From positions 2,480,001 through 2,544,000 of the forward strand of contig CATOTJ020000002.1 of assembly GCA_951813525.2 (NCBI GenBank): 64,000 bases of DNA. The letters are read 5' to 3'. The stretch comes from Thermohalobaculum sp951813525. GTDB lineage: Bacteria > Pseudomonadota > Alphaproteobacteria > Rhodobacterales > Rhodobacteraceae. Below, one piece after another: positions 51,860 through 59,493 of the stretch. The notes under the pieces were generated by a model. The model ran no database searches. It was not told the origin of the DNA and saw only the letters and a program-made list of their open reading frames with translations. A program made the position numbers and the translations under genes. Numbering within the stretch: the stretch's first letter is position 1; the number at the start of each line of letters is the position of its first letter.

Positions 51860-53151
51860 ACCAGCCGACCCAGCAAGAGATTGCCGACTATATCGCTCGG
51901 GCGGGCCGTCTGGCCTGGGAAGTTCCGGGCATCGACGACGCCTCGCCGCGCCGCACCATTGCCAAGGTCGGCGTCCTGGGCGCCGGAACCATGGGCGGCG
52001 GGATTTCAATGAACTTCCTGACCGCAGGCATCCCTGTCACAATCGTCGAGACCAGCCAGGACGCGCTGGACCGCGGCATGGGCGTGATGCGCGGCAACTA
52101 TCAGCGCAGCGCCGGCCGCGGCAGATTCCCACAGGACGAGGTCGAGGCCCGCATGGGCCGTCTGACCGGAACGCTCAAGAAATCCGACCTCTCCGATTGC
52201 GACCTGATCATCGAGGCGGTGTTCGAGAATATGGACCTGAAGAAACAGATATTCGCCGAACTCGACAAGGTCGCCAAACCGGGCGCGATCATTGCCACGA
52301 ACACCTCGGCCCTGAACATCGACGAGATCGCCGCTTGCACCGTCCGTCCGCGCGACGTGATCGGCCTGCATTTCTTCTCGCCCGCCAATGTGATGAAACT
52401 GCTCGAGATCGTGCGCGCCCGCGAAACCGCCGACGATGTGGTGGCGACCTGCATGGATCTGGCCCGGACCATCAACAAGATTGCCACGCTGGTCGGTGTC
52501 TGTCCGGGCTTTGTCGGCAACCGCATTCTCTTTGAACGCCAGGCCCAGGCCCAGGCCATGGTCTTTGAAGGCGTGATGCCGTGGGATGTCGACGCCGCCC
52601 TGACTGCCTTCGGCTTTCGCATGGGACCGTTCCAGATGTCCGATCTTGCCGGTCTGGACATCGGCTGGTCCAAGGGCGCAAAGACGCAAAACCCGATCCG
52701 CGACGCGCTGTGCGAACTGGACCGCCGCGGACAAAAAACCGGGGCCGGGTTCTACGACTACGATCAGGCCCGCAATCCGACGCCCTCCGACGTAACCGCC
52801 GGGATAATTCGCGACATCACCGGGGCGGACCCAAAGACACTTGCGCCCGACGAAATTCTGGCCCGTCTGGTTCACCCGATGATCAACGAGTCGGTCAAGA
52901 TCCTCGCGGAAGGCAAGGCCCAGCGCCCGACCGATATCGATATCGTTTGGCTGAACGGGTACGGCTGGCCCGCCGACAAGGGCGGGCCGATGTTCTATGG
53001 CGACATGATCGGCCCGGCAGCAGTCCTGGCGACGATGGAACGCCTGGCCCCTGCCGATCCGCGCTATGAACCCGCCGACATGCTGCGCGATCTGGCCGCA
53101 ACTGGCGGCAAATTCACCGAAATCGACACGGGCGGCCTGAAAGTCGCCTGA
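51856..53151 (+). CDS. 3-hydroxyacyl-CoA dehydrogenase family protein
   Basis: 431 residues from the ATG at 51856, overlapping the ligase stop. The NAD-binding Rossmann motif KVGVLGAGTMGGGISMNFL begins near residue 37, preceded by a 35-residue extension. LHFFSPANVMKLLEIVRA carries the catalytic His and the following part the Glu/Asn region (GVCPGFVGNRI). Two C-terminal 3HCDH domains follow, the second ending with VWLNGYGWPADKGGPMFYGD. This is the arrangement of the dehydrogenase half of FadB/FadJ proteins without the hydratase half. It oxidises 3-hydroxyacyl-CoA in the beta-oxidation series. Confidence 0.92.
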   Translation: MNQPTQQEIADYIARAGRLAWEVPGIDDASPRRTIAKVGVLGAGTMGGGISMNFLTAGIPVTIVETSQDALDRGMGVMRGNYQRSAGRGRFPQDEVEARMGRLTGTLKKSDLSDCDLIIEAVFENMDLKKQIFAELDKVAKPGAIIATNTSALNIDEIAACTVRPRDVIGLHFFSPANVMKLLEIVRARETADDVVATCMDLARTINKIATLVGVCPGFVGNRILFERQAQAQAMVFEGVMPWDVDAALTAFGFRMGPFQMSDLAGLDIGWSKGAKTQNPIRDALCELDRRGQKTGAGFYDYDQARNPTPSDVTAGIIRDITGADPKTLAPDEILARLVHPMINESVKILAEGKAQRPTDIDIVWLNGYGWPADKGGPMFYGDMIGPAAVLATMERLAPADPRYEPADMLRDLAATGGKFTEIDTGGLKVA

Positions 53152-53213
53152 ACCTGCCGCCTGAAACCGCCGCCTGAACCTGCCTGAACCCGTAGAGCGG
53201 GTTTCAACCCCGC
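53147..53213. repeat. Short tandem repeat after the dehydrogenase gene plus a GC palindrome
   Basis: Four copies of GCCTGAA(A)CC between 53147 and 53191; the first contains the dehydrogenase stop codon. Then GCGGGTT and AACCCCGC (53197-53213) form a hairpin of the kind repeated elsewhere in the window. Confidence 0.65.
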
Positions 53214-53235
53214 CCGACCAGCATGGGAGCCGAAC

Positions 53236-54012
53236 ATGACCTACGAATACATCACCACCGAAACCGATGGCCGCATCCTGAAAGTGACCTTCAATCGGCC
53301 CGAGGTTTACAACGCCATGCATCCCCCGATGCACCACGAACTCAGCGATGCCTGGGAAAAGTTCGAAGCCGACCGCGAGCTTTGGGTCGCGATCTGCACC
53401 GGGGCAGGGGACAAGGCCTTCACCGCAGGCAACGATCTGAAATTCACCGCCAGCGGGCAAAAAATCGACCCGCCCGATACCGGGTTTGCCGGGCTGGCGA
53501 ACCGGTTGAACCGCACCAAACCGATCATCGCCGCCGTCAACGGGGTCGCCATGGGCGGGGGCATGGAAACGGCGCTGGCCTGCGACATCATCCTGGCCGC
53601 CGAAACCGCCCGCTTCGCCCTGCCCGAGGTCAAGGTCGGCTTTATTGCGGGCGCTGGCGGCATTCAGCGCCTGTCCCGGCAGATCGGGCGCAAGGCGGCC
53701 ATGGATATGCTGCTGACCGGCCGCCATGTTCAGGCCGCCGAAGCGGTCAGCCTCGGCATCGCCAATGCCGCCGTCCCGCAAGCCGATCTGATGGATGCAG
53801 CCGTCGCCAAGGCGCACGAGATTGCCGCTAATTCACCGTCCTCGGTCAAGGCGACGATGAAAGTGCTCGAAATGATGGACGAGCAGGAAGAGACGCTCGC
53901 CGCCCTCAATTTCTCGCGCCCCGTCCTCGCCGATCTGCGCCAGACCTTCGATTTTTCAGAAGGCGTCAACGCGTTCGTCGAAAAGCGCAAACCTGAATGG
54001 CGCAACGAATGA
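53236..54012 (+). CDS. Enoyl-CoA hydratase/isomerase family protein
   Basis: 258 residues of the crotonase fold. The oxyanion-hole segments are AFTAGNDLKF and NGVAMGGGMETALACD. The first catalytic glutamate (Glu144 in rat crotonase) is present in FALPEVKVGFIAGAGGIQRL. The second (Glu164) appears to be aspartate, in RKAAMDMLLTG. This suggests either a hydratase with altered kinetics or an isomerase-type activity. The ATG follows GGGAGCCGAAC. Cytoplasmic; acts between the acyl-CoA dehydrogenases and the hydroxyacyl-CoA dehydrogenase. Confidence 0.9.
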   Translation: MTYEYITTETDGRILKVTFNRPEVYNAMHPPMHHELSDAWEKFEADRELWVAICTGAGDKAFTAGNDLKFTASGQKIDPPDTGFAGLANRLNRTKPIIAAVNGVAMGGGMETALACDIILAAETARFALPEVKVGFIAGAGGIQRLSRQIGRKAAMDMLLTGRHVQAAEAVSLGIANAAVPQADLMDAAVAKAHEIAANSPSSVKATMKVLEMMDEQEETLAALNFSRPVLADLRQTFDFSEGVNAFVEKRKPEWRNE

Positions 54013-54093
54013 TTTCTGCCTGCAAGCCCGCCTTTGGCTCGAAAACATCCCGGGCCGCCAACGCGGCACGCGCCCATCCACAGGAGCGGCAAT

Positions 54094-55269
54094 ATGACTG
54101 AACTCGACCAATTTCGGGCAGAAACCCGCGACTGGCTGCAAGCCAACTGCCCCGCCAATATCCGCGCCATGAGCGCCGAGGACTATGGCCTTGTCGGCGG
54201 CGGCACCAAGCAGGTTTGGAAACCTGGCCAGAAAGAATGGCTGGGCGCGATGGCCGCCAAGGGCTGGACCGTGCCCATGTGGCCCACCGAATATGGCGGC
54301 GGCGGGCTAAGCAAAGCTGAGAATAAAATTCTGCAGCAGGAAATGCAGGCCATCGGCGCCAAACAGCCGATGTTCTCGTTCGGCATTCACATGCTCGGCC
54401 CGGCATTGCTGAAATTTGGAACCGAAGAACAAAAGCGCGAACATCTGCCCGCCATCGCGCGCGGCGAGTTTTGGTGGTGCCAGGGCTATTCCGAACCGAA
54501 CGCAGGCTCGGATCTCGCCTCGCTTCAGACAAAATGCGAAGACCGGGGCGATCACTACCTGATCAATGGCCAGAAGGTCTGGACCTCCTATGCCGACAAA
54601 GCCGACAAGATCTTCATGCTGGTGCGCACCGATCCCGACGCGCCAAAACGTCTCGGCATCTCGTTCATTCTGGTCGATATGCACCAGCCCGGGGTCGAGG
54701 TTCGGCCGATCAAACTGATCTCCGGCATCTCGCCGTTTTGCGAGACGTTCTTTACCGATGCCCGGACCGAAAAACATAACCTGGTCGGCGAAAAAAACCG
54801 CGGCTGGGATGTCGCGAAATATCTGCTGACCCATGAACGCGAAATGATCTCGTCCGCCTTTGGCCGGTCCGGCGCGGCGCGGTCTCTGTCCGAAATGGCG
54901 GTCCTGCAAGTGGGCCTTGACGCTGGGCGCCTGGCCGATCCCCATCTGCGCACCGACATCGCCCGGGCCGAAATCGATCAGCTGGCCATGAGCGCCGGGA
55001 TCGAGCGCGTGACCGACGAGGCCAAAGCCGGGCAGGGCGTCGGCGCCCATTCCGCCATGCTGAAATATGCCGGGACCGAGTTCAACAAGCGCCGTTACGA
55101 GCTGTTGATGGACTGTGCCGGGTCGGATGGCCTGGAATGGGATGGCCAGGACGATGTCGCCCGCCACTGGCTGCGCACCAAAGCCAATTCGATCGAGGGC
55201 GGCACGTCCGAGGTGCAGCTGAACATCATTTCCAAGCGCATCCTCGGAATGCCGGACCGGGGGGTCTGA
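54094..55269 (+). CDS. Acyl-CoA dehydrogenase, probable alpha subunit of a heteromeric pair
   Basis: 391 residues from the ATG at 54094, with CAGGAG upstream. N-terminal helical domain with WPTEYGGGGLSKAENKILQQEM; beta domain with WWCQGYSEPNAGSDLASLQTKC; C-terminal domain ending NSIEGGTSEVQLNIISKRILGMP, which holds the acidic residue and FAD-contact GGTSE segment. The next acyl-CoA dehydrogenase begins two bases later and lacks such a motif. This alpha-beta layout recalls the heterotetrameric dehydrogenases of steroid and cyclic-acid degradation (FadE28-FadE29, ChsE1-ChsE2). Whether the two really associate is inference. Confidence 0.88.
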   Translation: MTELDQFRAETRDWLQANCPANIRAMSAEDYGLVGGGTKQVWKPGQKEWLGAMAAKGWTVPMWPTEYGGGGLSKAENKILQQEMQAIGAKQPMFSFGIHMLGPALLKFGTEEQKREHLPAIARGEFWWCQGYSEPNAGSDLASLQTKCEDRGDHYLINGQKVWTSYADKADKIFMLVRTDPDAPKRLGISFILVDMHQPGVEVRPIKLISGISPFCETFFTDARTEKHNLVGEKNRGWDVAKYLLTHEREMISSAFGRSGAARSLSEMAVLQVGLDAGRLADPHLRTDIARAEIDQLAMSAGIERVTDEAKAGQGVGAHSAMLKYAGTEFNKRRYELLMDCAGSDGLEWDGQDDVARHWLRTKANSIEGGTSEVQLNIISKRILGMPDRGV

Positions 55270-55270
55270 A

Positions 55271-56401
55271 ATGCCGCTGATCCTGACCGAAGAACAAGAG
55301 ATGCTGCGCGACGCTGCGCGCGGTTTTCTGTCCGAGAACGCCCCCATCTCGCAGTTGCGCGCCCTGCGCGATGACGGCAATGGCGACGGTTTTGACCGCG
55401 CGACATGGGCGCAGATGGCCGACATGGGCTGGTCGGGCGTTCTGGTGCCGGAAGAACAGGGCGGCGTCGCGCTTGGCCATGTCGAAGCCGGGCTGATCGC
55501 CGAAGAAATGGGGCGCACGCTGACGGCCTCGCCCTTTCTGTCCAGTTCGGTCCTTGGCGCGGCCGCGCTGACCGGCAGCCCGCAGCATGCAGACCGGCTG
55601 CAGGGGATCGCGTCGGGCAAAACCATCACCGCGCTGGCCATCGACGAGACGCGACGCCACGCCCCCGCCCGGGTCGAAACGACCGCCGAACGACATGGCA
55701 ACGGGTTCCGGCTGAACGGCGCCAAGACTTTCGTGGTCGAGGCGCATGTCGCCGACGCCCTGATCGTCTCGGCCCGCACGTCGGGCGCGCCCGCCGATCC
55801 TGATGGCATCACCCTCTTTCTCGTTCCCAACGACGCCGCGGGCCTGACCGCTGACCGCACCGCAATGGTCGACAGCCGCAATGCGGGCCGCGTTCTGCTT
55901 GAGAATGTCGAGGTTACAGCCGATGCCGTCCTCGGCGAGGTCGATCATGGCCATACGCTGCTGACAAAGGTCCTCACCACCGGCCGCGCTGTCCTGGCCG
56001 CAGAGATGTCCGGCTCGGCGCAGGAAAGCCTCGGCCAGTCCCTCGATTATCTCAAAGACCGCAAACAGTTCGGCCAGATCGTCGCCAGCTTTCAGGCGCT
56101 GCAACACCGTGCGGCTGATCTTTACACTGAAATCGAAATGGGGCGCTCGCTGGTCCTGAAGGCACTTCAGGCGCTGGATGCGGGCGATGCTGACGCCGAA
56201 TTACTCTCCACCGCTGCCAAGGCCAAAATGGGCTGGGTCGCCCAGCAGGCCACCCAGGAAGCGATCCAGTTTCAAGGCGGGATCGGGATGACCGACGCCG
56301 CAGATATCGGCTTCTTCATGAAACGCATCCGCGTGGCCGACGCCTGGATGGGAGACGCGAACTACCACACCGAACAGTTTGCCAGGATGCAGGGTTACTG
56401 A
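55271..56401 (+). CDS. Acyl-CoA dehydrogenase, probable beta subunit of a heteromeric pair
   Basis: 376 residues, starting two bases after the alpha-subunit stop. The helical N-domain begins LTEEQEMLRDAARGFLSENAPISQLRALRDDG. The C-domain has LGQSLDYLKDRKQFGQIVASFQALQHRAADLYTEIE and ends QEAIQFQGGIGMTDAADIGFFMKRIRVADAWMGDANYHTEQFARM. The usual catalytic Glu-Gly-Thr motif near the C-terminus is replaced by WMGDANYH, as in degenerate beta subunits of heteromeric acyl-CoA dehydrogenases. The middle domain is less conserved. It probably contributes FAD binding or structure rather than the catalytic base. Confidence 0.87.
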   Translation: MPLILTEEQEMLRDAARGFLSENAPISQLRALRDDGNGDGFDRATWAQMADMGWSGVLVPEEQGGVALGHVEAGLIAEEMGRTLTASPFLSSSVLGAAALTGSPQHADRLQGIASGKTITALAIDETRRHAPARVETTAERHGNGFRLNGAKTFVVEAHVADALIVSARTSGAPADPDGITLFLVPNDAAGLTADRTAMVDSRNAGRVLLENVEVTADAVLGEVDHGHTLLTKVLTTGRAVLAAEMSGSAQESLGQSLDYLKDRKQFGQIVASFQALQHRAADLYTEIEMGRSLVLKALQALDAGDADAELLSTAAKAKMGWVAQQATQEAIQFQGGIGMTDAADIGFFMKRIRVADAWMGDANYHTEQFARMQGY

Positions 56402-56411
56402 CCGGTACTTT

Positions 56412-56465
56412 GGCGGGCCTCGGCCCGCCCTATACTCAACCGAATGTGGTGGGCCTCGGCCCGCC
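56412..56465. repeat. Two tandem GC palindromes between genes
   Basis: GGCGGGCC-TC-GGCCCGCC (56412-56429) and GGTGGGCC-TC-GGCCCGCC (56448-56465), about 18 bases apart. The first is followed by TATAC as at 32526-32550. They lie in the 118-base gap between the beta dehydrogenase and the glyoxalase-fold gene. Confidence 0.75.
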
Positions 56466-56519
56466 CAAGCCCGCAACCCGCCAGGTCCGCGCCGACCTGC
56501 CAAACCTGCCGAGGACCCG

Positions 56520-57293
56520 ATGCCGATACATCTCCGTCAGATCTGCCTCGTCGCCCGCGATCTCGCCCCCGTGCAGGCTGATCTGGAACAGGTCTTCTCG
56601 CTCAAACCCGCCTATCACGACGATGCGGTGGCGAAATGGGGGCTGGAGAATGTCCTGCTCCCCATCGGCTCGCAGTTCCTGGAAGTCGTCGCGCCGACCG
56701 AACCCGGCACGTCTGCCGGGCGTTATCTCGACCGGCGCCGGGGCGATGGCGGTTACATGGTCATCACCCAGGTCCCGACCCGGGCCGATCAACAGGCGGC
56801 GCGTGCCCGGGCGGCGCAACAAAACGTGCGCGTTGCCTATGAACAGGACCGGGAAAGCTGGACGATCATGCAATTGCACCCGCGCGATCTGGAAGCAGGC
56901 TATTTCGAAATCGACTGGGATCAGCAGGCGGACATGACCGGCAATTGGATGCCCGCGGGCGGTACCGGCTGGCAGCAGGCGGTGGCAACGGACACGATCG
57001 ATGCCATCACCGGCGTCACGCTGCAATCCGCTGACCCGCAGGCCACCGCGGCAAAGTGGGCGGCGGTCGCCGACTCCCCGGTTGTGATGGATGGCCAGGT
57101 GCCCACGGTCCCCCTAGCCAACGCCACCCTGTTCTTTGTACCAGACACCGATGGGCGCGGCCCCGGCCTTTCCGGCCTTAATGTGCGCGCCACCGATGCC
57201 GACCGCCTGAACCGCCAGGCCGACGCCAGAAATTGCCGCGGGCCGGACGGAACGATTACCGTCTGTGGAACCCGCTTCGACATCGCCCGCTAA
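56520..57293 (+). CDS. VOC superfamily (glyoxalase-like) protein
   Basis: 257 residues from the ATG at 56520. The protein starts MPIHLRQICLVARDLAPVQADLEQVFSLKPAYHD, a typical VOC beta-alpha-beta start, with FLEVVAPTEPGTSAGRYLDRRRGDGGYMVITQV following. A second, weaker module begins DAITGVTLQSADPQATAAKWAAV. His, Glu and Glu candidates for a metal site are present but cannot be assigned safely. Some VOC proteins in CoA pathways are epimerases or isomerases. The gene lies inside the beta-oxidation series and may handle a branched or epimeric intermediate; that is inference. Confidence 0.8.
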   Translation: MPIHLRQICLVARDLAPVQADLEQVFSLKPAYHDDAVAKWGLENVLLPIGSQFLEVVAPTEPGTSAGRYLDRRRGDGGYMVITQVPTRADQQAARARAAQQNVRVAYEQDRESWTIMQLHPRDLEAGYFEIDWDQQADMTGNWMPAGGTGWQQAVATDTIDAITGVTLQSADPQATAAKWAAVADSPVVMDGQVPTVPLANATLFFVPDTDGRGPGLSGLNVRATDADRLNRQADARNCRGPDGTITVCGTRFDIAR

Positions 57294-57313
57294 AAGGGGC
57301 AAAGGAGGACCAT

Positions 57314-58606
57314 ATGAGAGAGACCGTCGATAGCGCACTGAACGACCTGCGCATGTCCGAAAAGACCAAGCCGCTCTACGAGGCGGTGATCAAGCACATT
57401 CAAGAGAATGTCGACCCGATCACCGAGGAATATTTCCGCCTCGGCGAAGGCCGCGCCGATATCTGGTCCTATGCGCCCGGCCAGCTCGAACTGCTGGCAA
57501 CCGCCAAGCAAAAGGCCAAGGATGCGGGACTGTGGAATTTCTTCCTGCCGAACGCCGAAACCGGCGAAGGACTGCCGAACCTCGATTACGCTTACATCGC
57601 GGCAGAACTCGGCAAGAACCCGCTCGCCCCTGAATCGCTGAACTGCTCGGCCCCCGACACCGGCAACATGGAAGTGCTGGAACGGGTCGGAACGCCCGCG
57701 CAGAAAGAGCAATGGCTCAAGCCGCTCCTGAACGGCGAAATCCGGTCGGCCTATGTGATGACCGAGCCGTGGACACCGTCATCGGACGCCAAGCAGATCA
57801 AGACCGAAGCCGTGCTGGACGGCGACGATTGGGTCATCAATGGCGAGAAATACTATGCCTCCGGCGCCGGCGATCCGCGCTGCAAGATCATGATCGTCAT
57901 GGTCAAGACCAACCCGGACGCCGAAACCTTCCTGCAACAAAGCCAGATTCTGGTGCCCAAAGAGACCGAGGGCGTCGAAATCCTGGAAGGAATGCAGGTC
58001 TTTGGCGACCCCGATGCACCCCATGGCCACATGCACATCCGGTTCAACAATGTGCGGGTGCCCAAGGAAAACGTACTGTGGGGCGAAGGCAAGGGGTTCG
58101 AGATCAGCCAGCTTCGTCTCGGCCCCGGACGCATCCACCACTGCATGCGTTCGATCGGCCAAGCCGAAAAAGCGCTCGATCTGATGATCAACCGCGGCGT
58201 CTCGCGCGAGGCATTTGGAAAGCGCATCATCGATCTCGGCAAGAACATGGAACTGGTCAGCCGTGCCAAGATCGATATCGAAGCGATGCGCCTGATGGTG
58301 CTGAAAGCTGCCCGGGCCATGGATGTCCTGGGCAACAAGGAAGCGCGCACATGGATTTCCATGGTCAAAGCCATGGTGCCCGAGCGTGTCTGCCAGATCA
58401 TCGACGAGGCGATCCAGGTTCACGGCGCCACCGGGATCAGCCAATGGACGCCGTTGGCGAATATGTACCACAAACAGCGCACCCTGCGCCTGGCCGATGG
58501 TCCCGACGAGGTGCACCACCACGTCGTTGCACGCAAGGAAATCAAGGATTTCGAGAACTCGAACGACCGCCGCGCTGCGGTGGCCGGCAAGGTTCGCGGG
58601 TACTGA
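57314..58606 (+). CDS. Acyl-CoA dehydrogenase (ACAD10/11-like)
   Basis: 430 residues from the ATG at 57314, which has a perfect AAAGGAGG upstream. Features: FFLPNAETGEGLPNLDYAYIAAELGKNPLAPESLNCSAPDTGNMEVLERVGTPAQKEQWL, AYVMTEPWTPSSDAKQIKT, and the C-terminal QVHGATGISQWTPLANMYHKQRTLRLADGPDEVHHHVVARKEI. The LRLADGPDEVH ending is typical of the ACAD10/11 group. In mammals these enzymes act on 4-hydroxyacyl-CoAs after phosphorylation by an APH-type kinase. No such kinase gene is visible here. The substrate may be a long or hydroxylated acyl-CoA. Confidence 0.9.
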   Translation: MRETVDSALNDLRMSEKTKPLYEAVIKHIQENVDPITEEYFRLGEGRADIWSYAPGQLELLATAKQKAKDAGLWNFFLPNAETGEGLPNLDYAYIAAELGKNPLAPESLNCSAPDTGNMEVLERVGTPAQKEQWLKPLLNGEIRSAYVMTEPWTPSSDAKQIKTEAVLDGDDWVINGEKYYASGAGDPRCKIMIVMVKTNPDAETFLQQSQILVPKETEGVEILEGMQVFGDPDAPHGHMHIRFNNVRVPKENVLWGEGKGFEISQLRLGPGRIHHCMRSIGQAEKALDLMINRGVSREAFGKRIIDLGKNMELVSRAKIDIEAMRLMVLKAARAMDVLGNKEARTWISMVKAMVPERVCQIIDEAIQVHGATGISQWTPLANMYHKQRTLRLADGPDEVHHHVVARKEIKDFENSNDRRAAVAGKVRGY

Positions 58607-58607
58607 T

Positions 58608-59387
58608 ATGGATTACACCAAACTCTTCGATCTGACCGGCAAGGTGGTGCTGACAACCGGCACCTCCAAGGGGATGGGCAAGGCCATGGTGCAGGCCATG
58701 GCCGATCACGGCGCCACGGTGATCGTCTCGTCGCGCAAGCTCGATCAGTGCGAGGAAGTCGCCGAGGCCATTCGCTCGCAGCACGGCGCCGGGCGCGCCC
58801 ATGCCATCGCCTGCAATATCGGACACAAAGAAGCCTTGCAGGAACTGGTCACCAAAACCCGCGAGGCCGCCGGACCGATTGATGTCGTCTGCGGCAACGC
58901 CGGGGTCAATGTCGCCTATGGCTCGATGTCCGATATCGACGATGACGCCTATGACCGGATCATGGCCTCGAACGTCAAATCGAACCATTGGCTGGCGCAG
59001 ATGGTGTTGCCCGACATGCACGCAAAGGGCGCAGGCTCGTTGTTCTTCACATCGTCCATCGGTGCCTTCCGGGCCTCGCCTGTCCTCGGCACCTATTCGA
59101 TCTCAAAATTGGCGCTGATCGGTCTGATCCGAAACCTGGCGCTGGAAAACGGCCCCAAGGGCGTACGCGTCAACGCGATCTGCCCGGGCCTGATCCGCAC
59201 CGATTTTGCCAAGGCGCTGTGGGAAAACCCGGCCGCCGAACAGCGGGTGAACGAAGAAACGCCGCTGCGCCGTCTGGGCGAGGCGGATGACCTGGCGGGC
59301 GCGGCGGTCTATCTCGCCTCCGACGCGTCGAAATTCATGACCGGCCAATGCATGACTGTCTGCGGCGGCAATCAGATGTGGTCCTGA
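58608..59387 (+). CDS. SDR family oxidoreductase
   Basis: 259 residues. The ATG is one base after the previous stop region (TGATATG), so translation is likely coupled. Classical SDR motifs: TGTSKGMGKA (cofactor loop, about 17-26), CGNAGV, Ser in FFTSSIGAF, YSISK (Tyr-Lys active site) and AICPGLIRTDFA. The NAD(P) preference loop has SSRK, which suggests NADPH. It would oxidise or reduce a hydroxy/keto group of an intermediate. Last enzyme gene of the tight series before a 106-base gap. Confidence 0.9.
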   Translation: MDYTKLFDLTGKVVLTTGTSKGMGKAMVQAMADHGATVIVSSRKLDQCEEVAEAIRSQHGAGRAHAIACNIGHKEALQELVTKTREAAGPIDVVCGNAGVNVAYGSMSDIDDDAYDRIMASNVKSNHWLAQMVLPDMHAKGAGSLFFTSSIGAFRASPVLGTYSISKLALIGLIRNLALENGPKGVRVNAICPGLIRTDFAKALWENPAAEQRVNEETPLRRLGEADDLAGAAVYLASDASKFMTGQCMTVCGGNQMWS

Positions 59388-59493
59388 CCGGCCCGAACCT
59401 GGCCAAGACACAGTGCGGGCGGCGGCTTTTGAATGGGCCGCCGCCCGCTTCTCGTTTGTGCTATCATTTCGGGATCGACAGGGGGGACTGAGC

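Noticed and set aside
52006..53817. A 603-codon minus-strand frame opposite the hydroxyacyl-CoA dehydrogenase and hydratase genes
   Set aside because: Shadow frame created by codon bias of the real genes.
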